Under the pieces are notes generated by a model. The model did not search any database, was not told where the DNA came from, and saw only the letters and a list, made by a program, of their open reading frames with translations. DNA of 17,543 nt from Chryseobacterium sp. GTDB taxonomy: Bacteria > Bacteroidota > Bacteroidia > Flavobacteriales > Weeksellaceae. Below are positions 1 through 7,008 of this stretch, piece after piece (position 1 is the stretch's first letter; each line of letters begins with the position of its first letter). The stretch spans positions 1 to 17,543 of the forward strand of contig JASLCD010000294.1 in the NCBI GenBank assembly GCA_030146295.1, given 5' to 3'. The position numbers and the translations under genes were made by a program.

Positions 1-475
1 TCTGATTTTCTTCGATAGTCAAAGAATCTTTCAACTCATCAACAATTTTGGGAGAACTCCAGTAGCATCCGATATTGTTGGCCGTACAGGTAAGATACAT
101 ATTCTGAACAGCCATTGAAACAGCTGCTATTTCTTCCCATTCAGGAACCATTCCGCTGAAATTGACAACGATGGAAACCACAGCATTAGCTTTATTGATT
201 TTAAAACCAATATCTGCATATTTTTTTTCTAAGAAAAGCTGTTCGGGAGTGATTGCTTTATAGATCGCCTGCATTTCTGAAGCCAGCTGAGCCTTTTCTT
301 CACCTTTGAATATTTTGAAACGCCATGGCTTTGTGCGCTTATGATTGGGAGCAAATGCAGCAGAATTCAAAATGGCCTCTACAATTTCCTGAGGAATTTC
401 TGCATCGGTATAATCTTTTGGAAAAATACTTCTTCTTTGCTCTATGATTTCTTTTAAGATGGATGCTTTATTCAT
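1..475 (-). CDS. Nitroreductase family protein (partial, 3' end outside the window)
   Basis: The first 158 residues of an FMN-dependent nitroreductase are present; the reading frame runs open off the left edge. It begins at the ATG at 475-473. Family features visible in translation are an RRS motif at residues 14-16, which normally contacts the FMN phosphate, the segment APNHKRTKPWRF at about residues 42-53, and an IGCYWSSP segment near residue 137. These resemble the YdjA-like branch. Such enzymes use NAD(P)H to reduce nitro compounds, quinones or similar electrophiles in the cytoplasm; the substrate cannot be read from sequence. It lies 46 bases downstream of the DoxX-like gene on the same strand, but has its own TAAATTTG box ending 5 bases before the ATG. 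The missing part is probably 30-50 residues. Confidence 0.9.
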   Translation of the reverse strand, partial: MNKASILKEIIEQRRSIFPKDYTDAEIPQEIVEAILNSAAFAPNHKRTKPWRFKIFKGEEKAQLASEMQAIYKAITPEQLFLEKKYADIGFKINKANAVVSIVVNFSGMVPEWEEIAAVSMAVQNMYLTCTANNIGCYWSSPKIVDELKDSLTIEENQ

Positions 476-480
476 ACCTG

Positions 481-488
481 CAAATTTA
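481..488 (-). promoter_or_regulatory. Bacteroidota -7 promoter box for the nitroreductase gene
   Basis: On the minus strand this reads TAAATTTG, a full match to the TAnnTTTG consensus, and ends 5 bases before the ATG at 475. No convincing -33 TTG was found at the usual spacing. If the box is used, transcription starts at or next to the ATG, so the mRNA would be almost leaderless. Confidence 0.45.
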
Positions 489-521
489 CAACATGGAATT
501 CAATCTTTTTCATTTAAAATG

Positions 522-1157
522 TTAAGTATTTACAATCAGCTTACGATTTTTGTACGCTTTGTAATTACTTATTCCAAAGGTTGCAAGAATGGTCAAACCC
601 AATAATATACACAGCCATTTTTCATATACTTCGCCTTTTGAAGGATCCAGAATATACAAAGCAATAAAACTTACAGCATATACCAACCCTGCGATAATCC
701 AGTGATAGCCAGGATCAGGGTATTCTTTTACTGTACTTGCTTTATTATAATTGAAAACCGGAAGCAGCTTGTGATGATCCCATATTACCAGCATCAGAAC
801 GGCAATCATCATCAGGGATGTTATCACCCAGGTTCCCTTAAATGCCAGACTGATGGTGATGATCCAGATATTAGTCAGTATGGCCAGAAATAGCAATGCA
901 CCAAGTGTTGCATAGCGCTGTGTCATCAGTAAAATACCAGCCGTTATCTGCGCCAGCCCCAGGAAATTCCAGTAAAAGCCAGATTGGTACAAGGCTTCGA
1001 AAAAATATCCGATCGGATGATCGGTTGAAATTCTTGTAAATCTTTCTCCAAAAAATTTTACCAATCCGGAAGGAAAAAAAGCAAATCCTATAAGGTATCT
1101 CAGGTGTATAATAATCCAATGATTGAACCTGTTGGTTCTTAAACTGTCGAATTTCAT
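522..1157 (-). CDS. DoxX-like integral membrane protein
   Basis: This is a 211-residue hydrophobic protein beginning MKFDSLRTNRFNHW. The reading frame is open 18 codons further up (to 1211), but that extension is AT-rich and crosses a dyad at 1200-1217, so the internal ATG at 1157 is preferred. Several membrane-spanning stretches are visible: about residues 15-35 (with FFPSGLVKFFG), 60-80 (GLAQITAGILL), 85-105, 110-125, and two more near the C terminus. The pattern of a first helix followed by a polar FFGE segment and a compact helix bundle fits the DoxX/DoxX-like superfamily, whose members are often linked to redox or detoxification functions. The downstream nitroreductase on the same strand fits that setting. 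The exact role is unknown, and the family assignment rests on overall pattern. Confidence 0.65.
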   Translation of the reverse strand: MKFDSLRTNRFNHWIIIHLRYLIGFAFFPSGLVKFFGERFTRISTDHPIGYFFEALYQSGFYWNFLGLAQITAGILLMTQRYATLGALLFLAILTNIWIITISLAFKGTWVITSLMMIAVLMLVIWDHHKLLPVFNYNKASTVKEYPDPGYHWIIAGLVYAVSFIALYILDPSKGEVYEKWLCILLGLTILATFGISNYKAYKNRKLIVNT

Positions 1158-1199
1158 GGGTGTTCGTTTTGAAGTACAAAGTATTAAATAAAAATAAAA

Positions 1200-1217
1200 C
1201 TTCAAATACATTTGAAG
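1200..1217. promoter_or_regulatory. 18-bp inverted repeat upstream of the DoxX-like gene (operator candidate)
   Basis: The plus strand reads CTTCAAAT, two bases, then ATTTGAAG: perfect 8-bp arms around a 2-bp centre. It lies 43 bases upstream of the chosen DoxX start. A further partial half-site (TTTTGAAG) occurs at 1167-1174. Size and symmetry are those of a dimeric repressor site; the regulator is not identified. Confidence 0.45.
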
Positions 1218-1286
1218 CTATATTGTATGGAACCCACTCAAAACTCATCTGTAAACCCCAATTGGGTATTTACATTTTTTAATACG

Positions 1287-1736
1287 CTATAGGACTTCTA
1301 CAATTTTCTGATGGATCTTATTTAAGGTAAACTCATCACCCGGTTTCATCCCCATCATTTTTTTTGCCATGGGGCTTTCAGGAGAGATCGCATAAAACCG
1401 GTCTCCTTCAAAAAAGAATTCCCCTAATGACACTGATATATAAAACCGGGCCTTATTGGTAATAACCAGCGAGCCAAGCTGTACTCTTTCTGTGGCAGTA
1501 TTCAGTACTTTTGCCATATTCCGCCTAAGATCATTCAATGCGCCCAGCTGCCGCTGCATCTGATAAATCTCCTCCTGCATCTCTTCTCTCATGCTGTCAT
1601 ATTTCGGAGTTTTTTTGATGTCACGGCTTGCTTCCAGGGTAAATTCGATAAAGTTTTTAAGCTTTTCAATTTTCTCTGTGATGGTAATTTTCACAAAGTC
1701 TCTGATATCACTTTTTTCAAATACAATCTTCTCCAT
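1287..1736 (-). CDS. Short GreA/GreB-family protein
   Basis: This 149-residue protein has the two-part layout of Gre transcript-cleavage factors. Residues about 1-80 form a helical hairpin (coiled coil), and residues about 85-149 form a C-terminal FKBP-like domain with the Gre signatures LGSLVIT (88-94), ISPESPMAKKMMGMKPGDEF (117-136) and a final valine-rich strand. Gre factors enter the RNA polymerase secondary channel and use two acidic tip residues to activate cleavage of backtracked RNA. Aligning the hairpin tip with E. coli GreA, D41 corresponds to D39 here, but E44 corresponds to K42. The cleavage function may therefore be lost or altered. It is encoded upstream of the DoxX-like gene on the same strand, with a gap of about 130 bases. 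Related Bacteroidota proteins sometimes carry misleading automatic names. Confidence 0.8.
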   Translation of the reverse strand: MEKIVFEKSDIRDFVKITITEKIEKLKNFIEFTLEASRDIKKTPKYDSMREEMQEEIYQMQRQLGALNDLRRNMAKVLNTATERVQLGSLVITNKARFYISVSLGEFFFEGDRFYAISPESPMAKKMMGMKPGDEFTLNKIHQKIVEVL

Positions 1737-1930
1737 ACAATCGATTCTTTATATAAAGATAATATTTTTGAATAATATTTCTTTGCCTTCACATAAAATA
1801 ACTCTTTTTTCGATGAATCCCTTTCTGCAGTTCATCAATGATATTTGCAAAAAACAACCCGGCAGCCAATAATTAAGGAGGTAAAGGAAACTGTACCTCA
1901 ACGATGAAAAAGAAAGAATTGTAATAAAAA

Positions 1931-1953
1931 AGCCTTGTAAAATCTACAAGGCT
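1931..1953 (-). terminator. Rho-independent terminator of the SRPBCC gene
   Basis: A 9-bp perfect stem (AGCCTTGTA paired with TACAAGGCT) with a 5-base loop. On the minus strand it is followed by TTTTTATT. It begins 7 bases beyond the end of the gene at 1960-2490. Confidence 0.85.
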
Positions 1954-1959
1954 ATCATT

Positions 1960-2490
1960 TTATTTTTCTGCAATGTTTTTCAGGTCATTCAGTCCCTGGC
2001 CAAACATTTTATCCATATTTCCATTCATCAGCGGCTTCATAATCTTCATCATTGGAGTAAGCTCGTTATCAATCATCCAGGTCACTTTGGTTCCGCTTCC
2101 TTCCGGAGCCAGAATGAAATTAGCTTTCATCTCACCATCAAAAGGCTCTACAAAATGAAGTTTTGTACCCATCTTCTGATTGGGAACCAGCTCAGTAATA
2201 GTCTGCTCTCCCTCTCCTACATTTTTGTCACCTTTCCAGTGATAGGAATCTCCAACTTTATCTCCTTCTCCTGAATAGGTAATCACAATGTTTTTATCAG
2301 CTTTGGAAAAAGGATCCCATTGGTTGTAAGCTTTTAGGGAACCAACATGGGTCCATACTTTTTCCTGCGGGGCATTGATGACAATAGATTTTTCATAATG
2401 GTAATCTTTACTGAAAGCCAGTATTGCAATTACAGCATAGATGATCATCAGTACAATGATGGTACCAATGATTTTTAAGAGTGTTTTCAT
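1960..2490 (-). CDS. Membrane-anchored SRPBCC-family protein
   Basis: A 176-residue protein with one N-terminal membrane segment (about residues 4-28) followed by an SRPBCC (START/polyketide cyclase-like) domain. Domain signs are the opening strand SIVINAPQEKVWTHV, the tryptophan in YNQWDPF, alternating strands through VGDSYHWKGD and TKVTWMIDNEL, and the long C-terminal helix ending GLNDLKNIAEK. SRPBCC domains enclose a deep pocket for hydrophobic ligands; no ligand can be named here. The N-terminal segment lacks a clear cleavage site, so it probably anchors the domain to the membrane. The gene stands alone between its own terminator and a divergent peptidase gene. Confidence 0.85.
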   Translation of the reverse strand: MKTLLKIIGTIIVLMIIYAVIAILAFSKDYHYEKSIVINAPQEKVWTHVGSLKAYNQWDPFSKADKNIVITYSGEGDKVGDSYHWKGDKNVGEGEQTITELVPNQKMGTKLHFVEPFDGEMKANFILAPEGSGTKVTWMIDNELTPMMKIMKPLMNGNMDKMFGQGLNDLKNIAEK

Positions 2491-2529
2491 AGTCTATATA
2501 TTTAAGGTTATTTATTTTAAATCTGTTCT

Positions 2530-2537
2530 CAAAATTA
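2530..2537 (-). promoter_or_regulatory. -7 promoter box for the SRPBCC gene
   Basis: The minus strand reads TAATTTTG, matching TAnnTTTG, and lies 39 bases upstream of the ATG at 2490. A -33 TTG at proper spacing was not found. Confidence 0.4.
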
Positions 2538-2596
2538 AATATTCCTACATCACCCCCCTCTTTCCATATGACAAGATTATTTAAAGATAAGTATTT

Positions 2597-2629
2597 TTGT
2601 CATAACTTGTGAGTAAGGCATTATTTTTG
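2597..2629 (+). promoter_or_regulatory. Promoter of the M3 peptidase gene
   Basis: A TTG at 2597-2599 is followed after 22 bases by TATTTTTG at 2622-2629, matching the Bacteroidota TTG / TAnnTTTG pattern. It leaves a leader of roughly 50-55 bases to the ATG at 2689. A second TATTTTTG lies at 2592-2599, so two tandem starts are possible. Confidence 0.5.
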
Positions 2630-2688
2630 AGCATTTCAGCTGTGATTCCTAATGAATCATTACATTTACCTTATATAAAAATCAAAAA

Positions 2689-4707
2689 ATGAATATTTTA
2701 ACAGAAAAATTTACTACTCCATATCATTCAGCACCATTCAGTGACATTAAAAATGAAGATTATCTTCCGGCATTTAAAGAACTGATTCAAAAATCCGAAG
2801 CAGAAATTGATGCGATTGTCAACAATCCCGAAGCACCGACTTTTGAAAATGTTATTGAAGCATTGGCGTATTCCGGAGAACAACTTGATGTGGCCTCAAA
2901 TATTTTTTTCAACTTAAATTCTGCAGAAACCAGCGATGAGATCCAGCAGATTGCCCAGGAAGTTTCTCCGATCTTAACGGAATATTCTTCAAAAATATCT
3001 CAAAACGAAGCCCTTTTCAACAAAATCAAAAAGGTATATGATGAAAAGGACAACTATAATCTCAATGAAGAACAGGAAATGCTTTTAAACGAAACCTACA
3101 AAGGTTTTGTAAGAAGCGGGGCTTTACTGAATGAGGAAAACAAAGAGAAATTAAAGAAAATCAGCATGGATCTTTCTTTAAAATCGTTACAGTTCGGGCA
3201 GAATGTACTGGCTTCCACGAATGCTTATTTTAAACACATCACCCACAAAGAAGATCTTGCAGGAATTCCGGAAGCGATCATAGATCAATATGCTGAGGAA
3301 GCTAAGGAAAGAAATCTTGAAGGCTGGGTAGTCACTTTGCAGTATCCAAGCTATATTCCGTTCATGACGTATGCCGAAAACCGTGAGCTAAGAAAAGAAC
3401 TGGCACTGGCAAATGGTAAAAAATCCTTTGATGGCGGAGAGTTTGACAACCAGAATCTGATTAAAGAACTTCTTCATTTGAAACAGCAGAAAGCTGAGCT
3501 TATAGGATATAAAAACTATGCAGACTTTGTATTGGAAGAAAGAATGGCAAAGTCTCCGGTAAAAGTTTTTGATTTCTTAAATGAACTTTTAACTAAAGCA
3601 AAACCTTATGCTGATAAAGAAATTGAAGAATTAAAATCTTTAGCCAAAGCTGATGGAATAGAAGAAATGCAAGGTTATGACCATGCATTCTATGCTGAAA
3701 AACTTCGTAAGGCGAAATTCGATCTTAATGATGAAGAATTGAAACCTTACTTCCCGTTAAATCAGGTACAGGAGGCTGTATTCGGATTGGCAGACAAACT
3801 TTTCGGTCTTACTTTCGAAGAAAGGAATGATATTCCGAAATACCACGAGGATGTAAAAGTATACGAGGTAAAGGAAAACGGAACGTATAAATCACTGTTA
3901 TATGTTGATTATTTTCCAAGAAAAGGGAAAAGAGCCGGCGCATGGATGACCAGCTATAAAAATCAGTACAAGCAAAACGGTGAAAATTCACGTCCGCATA
4001 TTTCAATCGTATGTAACTTCAGCAAGCCGACAAAAGATACCCCTAGCTTATTGACTTTCCAGGAGGTAACTACCCTATTCCATGAATTCGGACATGCCCT
4101 TCACGGTATGATGGCGGATACCCAATATCCTACGCTGTCGGGAACTTCTGTAAAATGGGACTTTGTGGAACTTCCCTCTCAGTTTTTGGAAAATTTCTGC
4201 TATGAACCTGAATTCTTAAAAACATTCGCCAAACATTATAAGACTGGAGAAGTACTTCCTGACGAAAAAATTGAAAAAATTGAGCAGTCTAAAAACTTCA
4301 TGGAAGGTTATCAAACCTTAAGACAATTAGGTTTCGGACTTCTGGATATGAACTATCATACCAAAGTTGAAGAGTTGGAAAATGAAAGTGTAAAGGAGTT
4401 TGAAGATAAGTATACCAAAGCGACAACTCTCTATCCTTCCAATTCCGAAACGGCTATGAGCCCAAGTTTCTCTCATATCTTCCAGGGTGGATATTCTGCC
4501 GGATATTATTCTTACAAATGGGCGGAAGTTCTGGATGCAGATGCTTTCCAGTATTTCAAAGAAAACGGAATCTTCAATCCTGAGATTGCAGCCAAGTATA
4601 AAGTATTGCTTTCTTCAGGAGGAACCAAAGATCCAATGGAATTGTATAAAAATTTCAGAGGCAGCGAACCAAAGGTAGAGAGCTTGCTGAAAAGAGCATT
4701 TGGATAG
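2689..4707 (+). CDS. M3-family zinc metallopeptidase (peptidyl-dipeptidase / oligopeptidase A type)
   Basis: At 672 residues it matches the usual length of bacterial Dcp and OpdA (about 680). The zinc site is complete: HEFGH at residues 465-469 supplies two histidines and the catalytic glutamate. The third ligand is E494 in DFVELPSQ, 29 residues after the first histidine, as in E. coli Dcp. The C-terminal GYSAGYYSYKWAEVLDADAF segment (about residues 604-623) carries the tyrosines that bind substrate in M3 enzymes. There is no signal peptide, so it should act in the cytoplasm on short peptides from protein turnover. The final step could be dipeptide release (Dcp) or endo-cleavage (OpdA/PrlC); sequence alone does not separate them. 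A small gene follows after 12 bases and probably shares the transcript. Confidence 0.93.
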   Translation: MNILTEKFTTPYHSAPFSDIKNEDYLPAFKELIQKSEAEIDAIVNNPEAPTFENVIEALAYSGEQLDVASNIFFNLNSAETSDEIQQIAQEVSPILTEYSSKISQNEALFNKIKKVYDEKDNYNLNEEQEMLLNETYKGFVRSGALLNEENKEKLKKISMDLSLKSLQFGQNVLASTNAYFKHITHKEDLAGIPEAIIDQYAEEAKERNLEGWVVTLQYPSYIPFMTYAENRELRKELALANGKKSFDGGEFDNQNLIKELLHLKQQKAELIGYKNYADFVLEERMAKSPVKVFDFLNELLTKAKPYADKEIEELKSLAKADGIEEMQGYDHAFYAEKLRKAKFDLNDEELKPYFPLNQVQEAVFGLADKLFGLTFEERNDIPKYHEDVKVYEVKENGTYKSLLYVDYFPRKGKRAGAWMTSYKNQYKQNGENSRPHISIVCNFSKPTKDTPSLLTFQEVTTLFHEFGHALHGMMADTQYPTLSGTSVKWDFVELPSQFLENFCYEPEFLKTFAKHYKTGEVLPDEKIEKIEQSKNFMEGYQTLRQLGFGLLDMNYHTKVEELENESVKEFEDKYTKATTLYPSNSETAMSPSFSHIFQGGYSAGYYSYKWAEVLDADAFQYFKENGIFNPEIAAKYKVLLSSGGTKDPMELYKNFRGSEPKVESLLKRAFG

Positions 4708-4719
4708 GATATATAAGTT

Positions 4720-5133
4720 ATGACAGAAAAAATCAATATACTGGAATCCGTTTTTAATCGATCATTAAAAATAATTCTTGATAATATCACTTCTGAAAAG
4801 ATTGATGAAATTCTTGACAGCAGAGATTCTTCGGAATTTTCTGATGGATGGATGAAGGCCTATCAGAACATTGAAGAAAAGCCTTTTGACGAGGAAACTG
4901 AGGATAAAATAAGTAATATCCGAAAGGAAATCTTTGTTTCGACCTTTAGAAGTACTGGTTCCTCAGATCTTCCCGCTTATATTTCTGATGATTTTGGTTT
5001 GATTTGCGCTTACTATATTCATCAGATTGAAAACAGCTGGGTAACCCGGTTGCTTTTCACTTATCTTAATCATCAGATTCCGCAAGGTGAATTAATGAAA
5101 ACAGATAAAACAATGAAAGAACTGATTCGATAA
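4720..5133 (+). CDS. Hypothetical protein, 137 residues, in the peptidase operon
   Basis: No family is recognised. It is an acidic, probably all-helical cytoplasmic protein without signal peptide or membrane segment. The first half is rich in D and E (for example around DSRDSSEFSDGW, residues 29-40, and EEKPFDEETEDK, residues 47-58). The second half has a hydrophobic, aromatic stretch, FGLICAYYIHQIENSWVTRLLF. The gene starts 12 bases after the M3 peptidase stop codon and is followed 13 bases after its own stop by a strong terminator, so the two genes form a bicistronic unit. Whether the product acts with the peptidase is unknown. Confidence 0.8.
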   Translation: MTEKINILESVFNRSLKIILDNITSEKIDEILDSRDSSEFSDGWMKAYQNIEEKPFDEETEDKISNIRKEIFVSTFRSTGSSDLPAYISDDFGLICAYYIHQIENSWVTRLLFTYLNHQIPQGELMKTDKTMKELIR

Positions 5134-5146
5134 ATCAGAAAAATAT

Positions 5147-5180
5147 AAAAAAAAGAACAGCAATTGCTGTTCTTTTTTTT
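5147..5180. terminator. 34-bp perfect palindrome, likely bidirectional terminator
   Basis: Eight A, then GAACAGCAATTGCTGTTC, then eight T. Every base pairs with its partner, so the same hairpin plus U-tract forms on both strands. It closes the peptidase operon on the plus strand. No convincing minus-strand gene reads into it. Confidence 0.85.
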
Positions 5181-5416
5181 GATCTTAAACCTTCAGATTT
5201 CTATGAAAATAGATAAATTAGTCGACTGAACAAGCACAAATGAGTGGGCAAAGAATGTTAAGAAGATCATTGGTTCAATTTCCTGTTTTTTTATTGATGC
5301 TTGTTTGAAACCAAAACAACCGAAAAAAGTCCAGAAAATAAAGACTAGAAAGAATTCATTGATCATAAAATAAAAAACAAATACCATATAACCACTTATT
5401 TTAAACAGATTATTCA

Positions 5417-6496
5417 ATGAGAAACAAATTCAAAATTTTAATTATCACAGTCCTTTTAAGTCCTTTTTCTTTTGCCCAGAGTAATAAGGAAATTGCTTTA
5501 CAAAAAGGTAACGAAGCCATTAAACTTATGGATAATGGAAAAATTGAAGAGAGTATTATACTGCTTGAGGAAAGTCAGAAATTAGACCCTGAAAACTTTA
5601 ATTATCCTTACGAAATTGCCTATGCCAACTATTTAAAAAAGGATTATAAAAAAGCAATAGAAATTGCGGAGAAATTACAAAACTATAAAGATATCAATGT
5701 TCAGCTTTATTCACTTTGGGGAAACTCCTATGATAATCTTAATAATCCAAAAAAAGCAGTAGAAATCTATGATTCAGGAATTAAAAAATTTCCAAATAAG
5801 GGATTATTATATCTGGAAAAAGGAGTTGTTTACGAACTGGAAAAAGAGTATAATAAAGCGGTTGCTTCTTATCAAAAAGGAATTTCGGTTGATCCAAAAT
5901 ATCCTTCAAATTATTATAGAATTGCCAACCTCTATCTTAACTCTGATGATAAAGTCCCGGGGTTAATTTATGGAGAAATATTCGTTAATCTTGAAAGAAC
6001 TACCGATAGAACTAAAGAAATGAGTAAAAATTTATTTAATGCTTATAAAAGTTCAATCGTATTTAAAAATGAACAATTCAAAGAGGTTAATCTTTGTAAG
6101 CAAATGGTAATGAGCCCAACTCAATTTGAAAAAGATAATAAACTTCCGTTATGTATGATGTTTGGAAAGTGGTTTATTTATGGATTATTAGACTCAAAAG
6201 CAAAAGAATTCAGCTTAGATTCATTGTCAAAAATAAGACAGGGATTTTTGAAATCATATTTCCAAAAAGACAATAAAGATTATCCAAATATACTTTTTGA
6301 CTATCAGGATATAATGTCTAAAAATAATATTTTTGATGCCTACAATCATTATATATTTCAAATAGGTGCTGAAGATGAGTTTTCAAATTGGCTTCAAAAA
6401 AATGAAACTGAATATAATAAATTTGTAGAGTGGTATATTAAAAAAGAAAATACTATCAGCCCGAATAAAAATAACTTTTTTCATTTTATAAACTAG
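5417..6496 (+). CDS. Exported tetratricopeptide-repeat protein
   Basis: A 359-residue protein with a signal peptide (KFKILIITVLLSPFSFAQ), probably cleaved after Q21, so the mature protein is periplasmic or surface-exposed. From about residue 22 to 175 there are consecutive 34-residue TPR units. Examples are NEAIKLMDNGKIEESIILLEESQKLDPEN, YEIAYANYLKKDYKKAIEIAE, LWGNSYDNLNNPKKAVEIYDSGIKKFPNK and LEKGVVYELEKEYNKAVASYQKGISVDPK, quoted here only as unit cores. The last 180 residues are helical but show no recognised domain. TPR arrays act as protein-binding scaffolds; no partner is evident. The gene looks more AT-rich than its neighbours, and no matching promoter box was found in the 236 bases before it. 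Confidence 0.85.
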   Translation: MRNKFKILIITVLLSPFSFAQSNKEIALQKGNEAIKLMDNGKIEESIILLEESQKLDPENFNYPYEIAYANYLKKDYKKAIEIAEKLQNYKDINVQLYSLWGNSYDNLNNPKKAVEIYDSGIKKFPNKGLLYLEKGVVYELEKEYNKAVASYQKGISVDPKYPSNYYRIANLYLNSDDKVPGLIYGEIFVNLERTTDRTKEMSKNLFNAYKSSIVFKNEQFKEVNLCKQMVMSPTQFEKDNKLPLCMMFGKWFIYGLLDSKAKEFSLDSLSKIRQGFLKSYFQKDNKDYPNILFDYQDIMSKNNIFDAYNHYIFQIGAEDEFSNWLQKNETEYNKFVEWYIKKENTISPNKNNFFHFIN

Positions 6497-6548
6497 AAAG
6501 TTAACCCAACGCAGAACTTTAGACAATACAAAATAATCTGAATTTCAT

Positions 6549-6968
6549 ATGACCATCCAAGAACAAATACAGGACTATCTCAACAGCCAGCCTGAAAAGA
6601 AACGCAATGATATGCAGGAACTCCACCATATCATTCTGGAACTTATGCCGGAATGCCAGCTATGGTTTCTGGATGGTAAAAATGATGAGAATAAAACAGT
6701 TTCCAATCCCAATATCGGATATGGATTCTATACCTTACAATATGCCGGCGGAAAAACCAGAGATTTTTATCAGATCGGAATGAGTGCCAATACTACCGGA
6801 ATCTCCATCTATATTATGAATATCAATGACAAAACTTACCTGTCAGAAACCTATGGAGAGAAAATCGGGAAAGCCAGTGTAACAGGATATTGTATTAAAT
6901 TCAAAGCCCTGAAAGACATCAACACTGAAATCCTGAAAGCGGCGATACAGGATGGACTTAAGGAATAA
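6549..6968 (+). CDS. DUF1801-domain protein
   Basis: A 139-residue protein with the DUF1801 (YdhG-like) pattern. It has an N-terminal helix pair (IQDYLNSQPEKKRNDMQELHHIILELMP), a CQLWFLDGKND turn near residues 37-47, the segment NPNIGYGFYTLQYAGG, and a strand-rich C-terminal half ending in a helix. The ATG at 6549 is chosen because the helix pair begins immediately after it. The fold is related to bacterial frataxin-like and YdhG proteins, but the biochemical role of the family is not established. It is preceded by 52 bases without a clear promoter box and followed by the unknown 436-residue gene 40 bases later. Confidence 0.8.
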   Translation: MTIQEQIQDYLNSQPEKKRNDMQELHHIILELMPECQLWFLDGKNDENKTVSNPNIGYGFYTLQYAGGKTRDFYQIGMSANTTGISIYIMNINDKTYLSETYGEKIGKASVTGYCIKFKALKDINTEILKAAIQDGLKE

Positions 6969-6995
6969 ATATTTCTTCTGAATAAAAATATCTTA

Positions 6996-7003
6996 TAAAT
7001 TTG
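6996..7003 (+). promoter_or_regulatory. -7 promoter box for the 436-residue gene and tRNA-like unit
   Basis: TAAATTTG is a full match to TAnnTTTG and ends 5 bases before the ATG at 7009. No good -33 TTG was seen. If used, the transcript would start at about the start codon. It is the nearest visible promoter for the protein and the two RNA genes behind it. Confidence 0.45.
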
Positions 7004-7008
7004 TCTTT

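Noticed and set aside
1591..1872. Plus-strand frame opposite the Gre-like gene, ending in a 19-codon stretch at 1813-1872.
   Set aside because: Most of it is the antisense of a confident gene. The remaining 19 codons show no recognisable product.
1878..1899. Hairpin GAGGTA / TACCTC with a 10-base loop.
   Set aside because: Only 6 bp with no T-run, and not placed at the end of a gene; easily chance.
5203..5349. A short plus-strand frame, MKIDKLVD, then TGA, then about 40 further codons in the same frame; it could be read as a nonsense-mutated or selenocysteine gene.
   Set aside because: No selenocysteine insertion element or recognised family was seen, and the open part is too short to exclude chance.
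5193..5417. A 74-codon open frame on the minus strand, hydrophobic in translation.
   Set aside because: Its start would be TTG, overlapping the start of the TPR gene. The hydrophobic character follows from an A-rich plus strand, and no family or promoter supports it.
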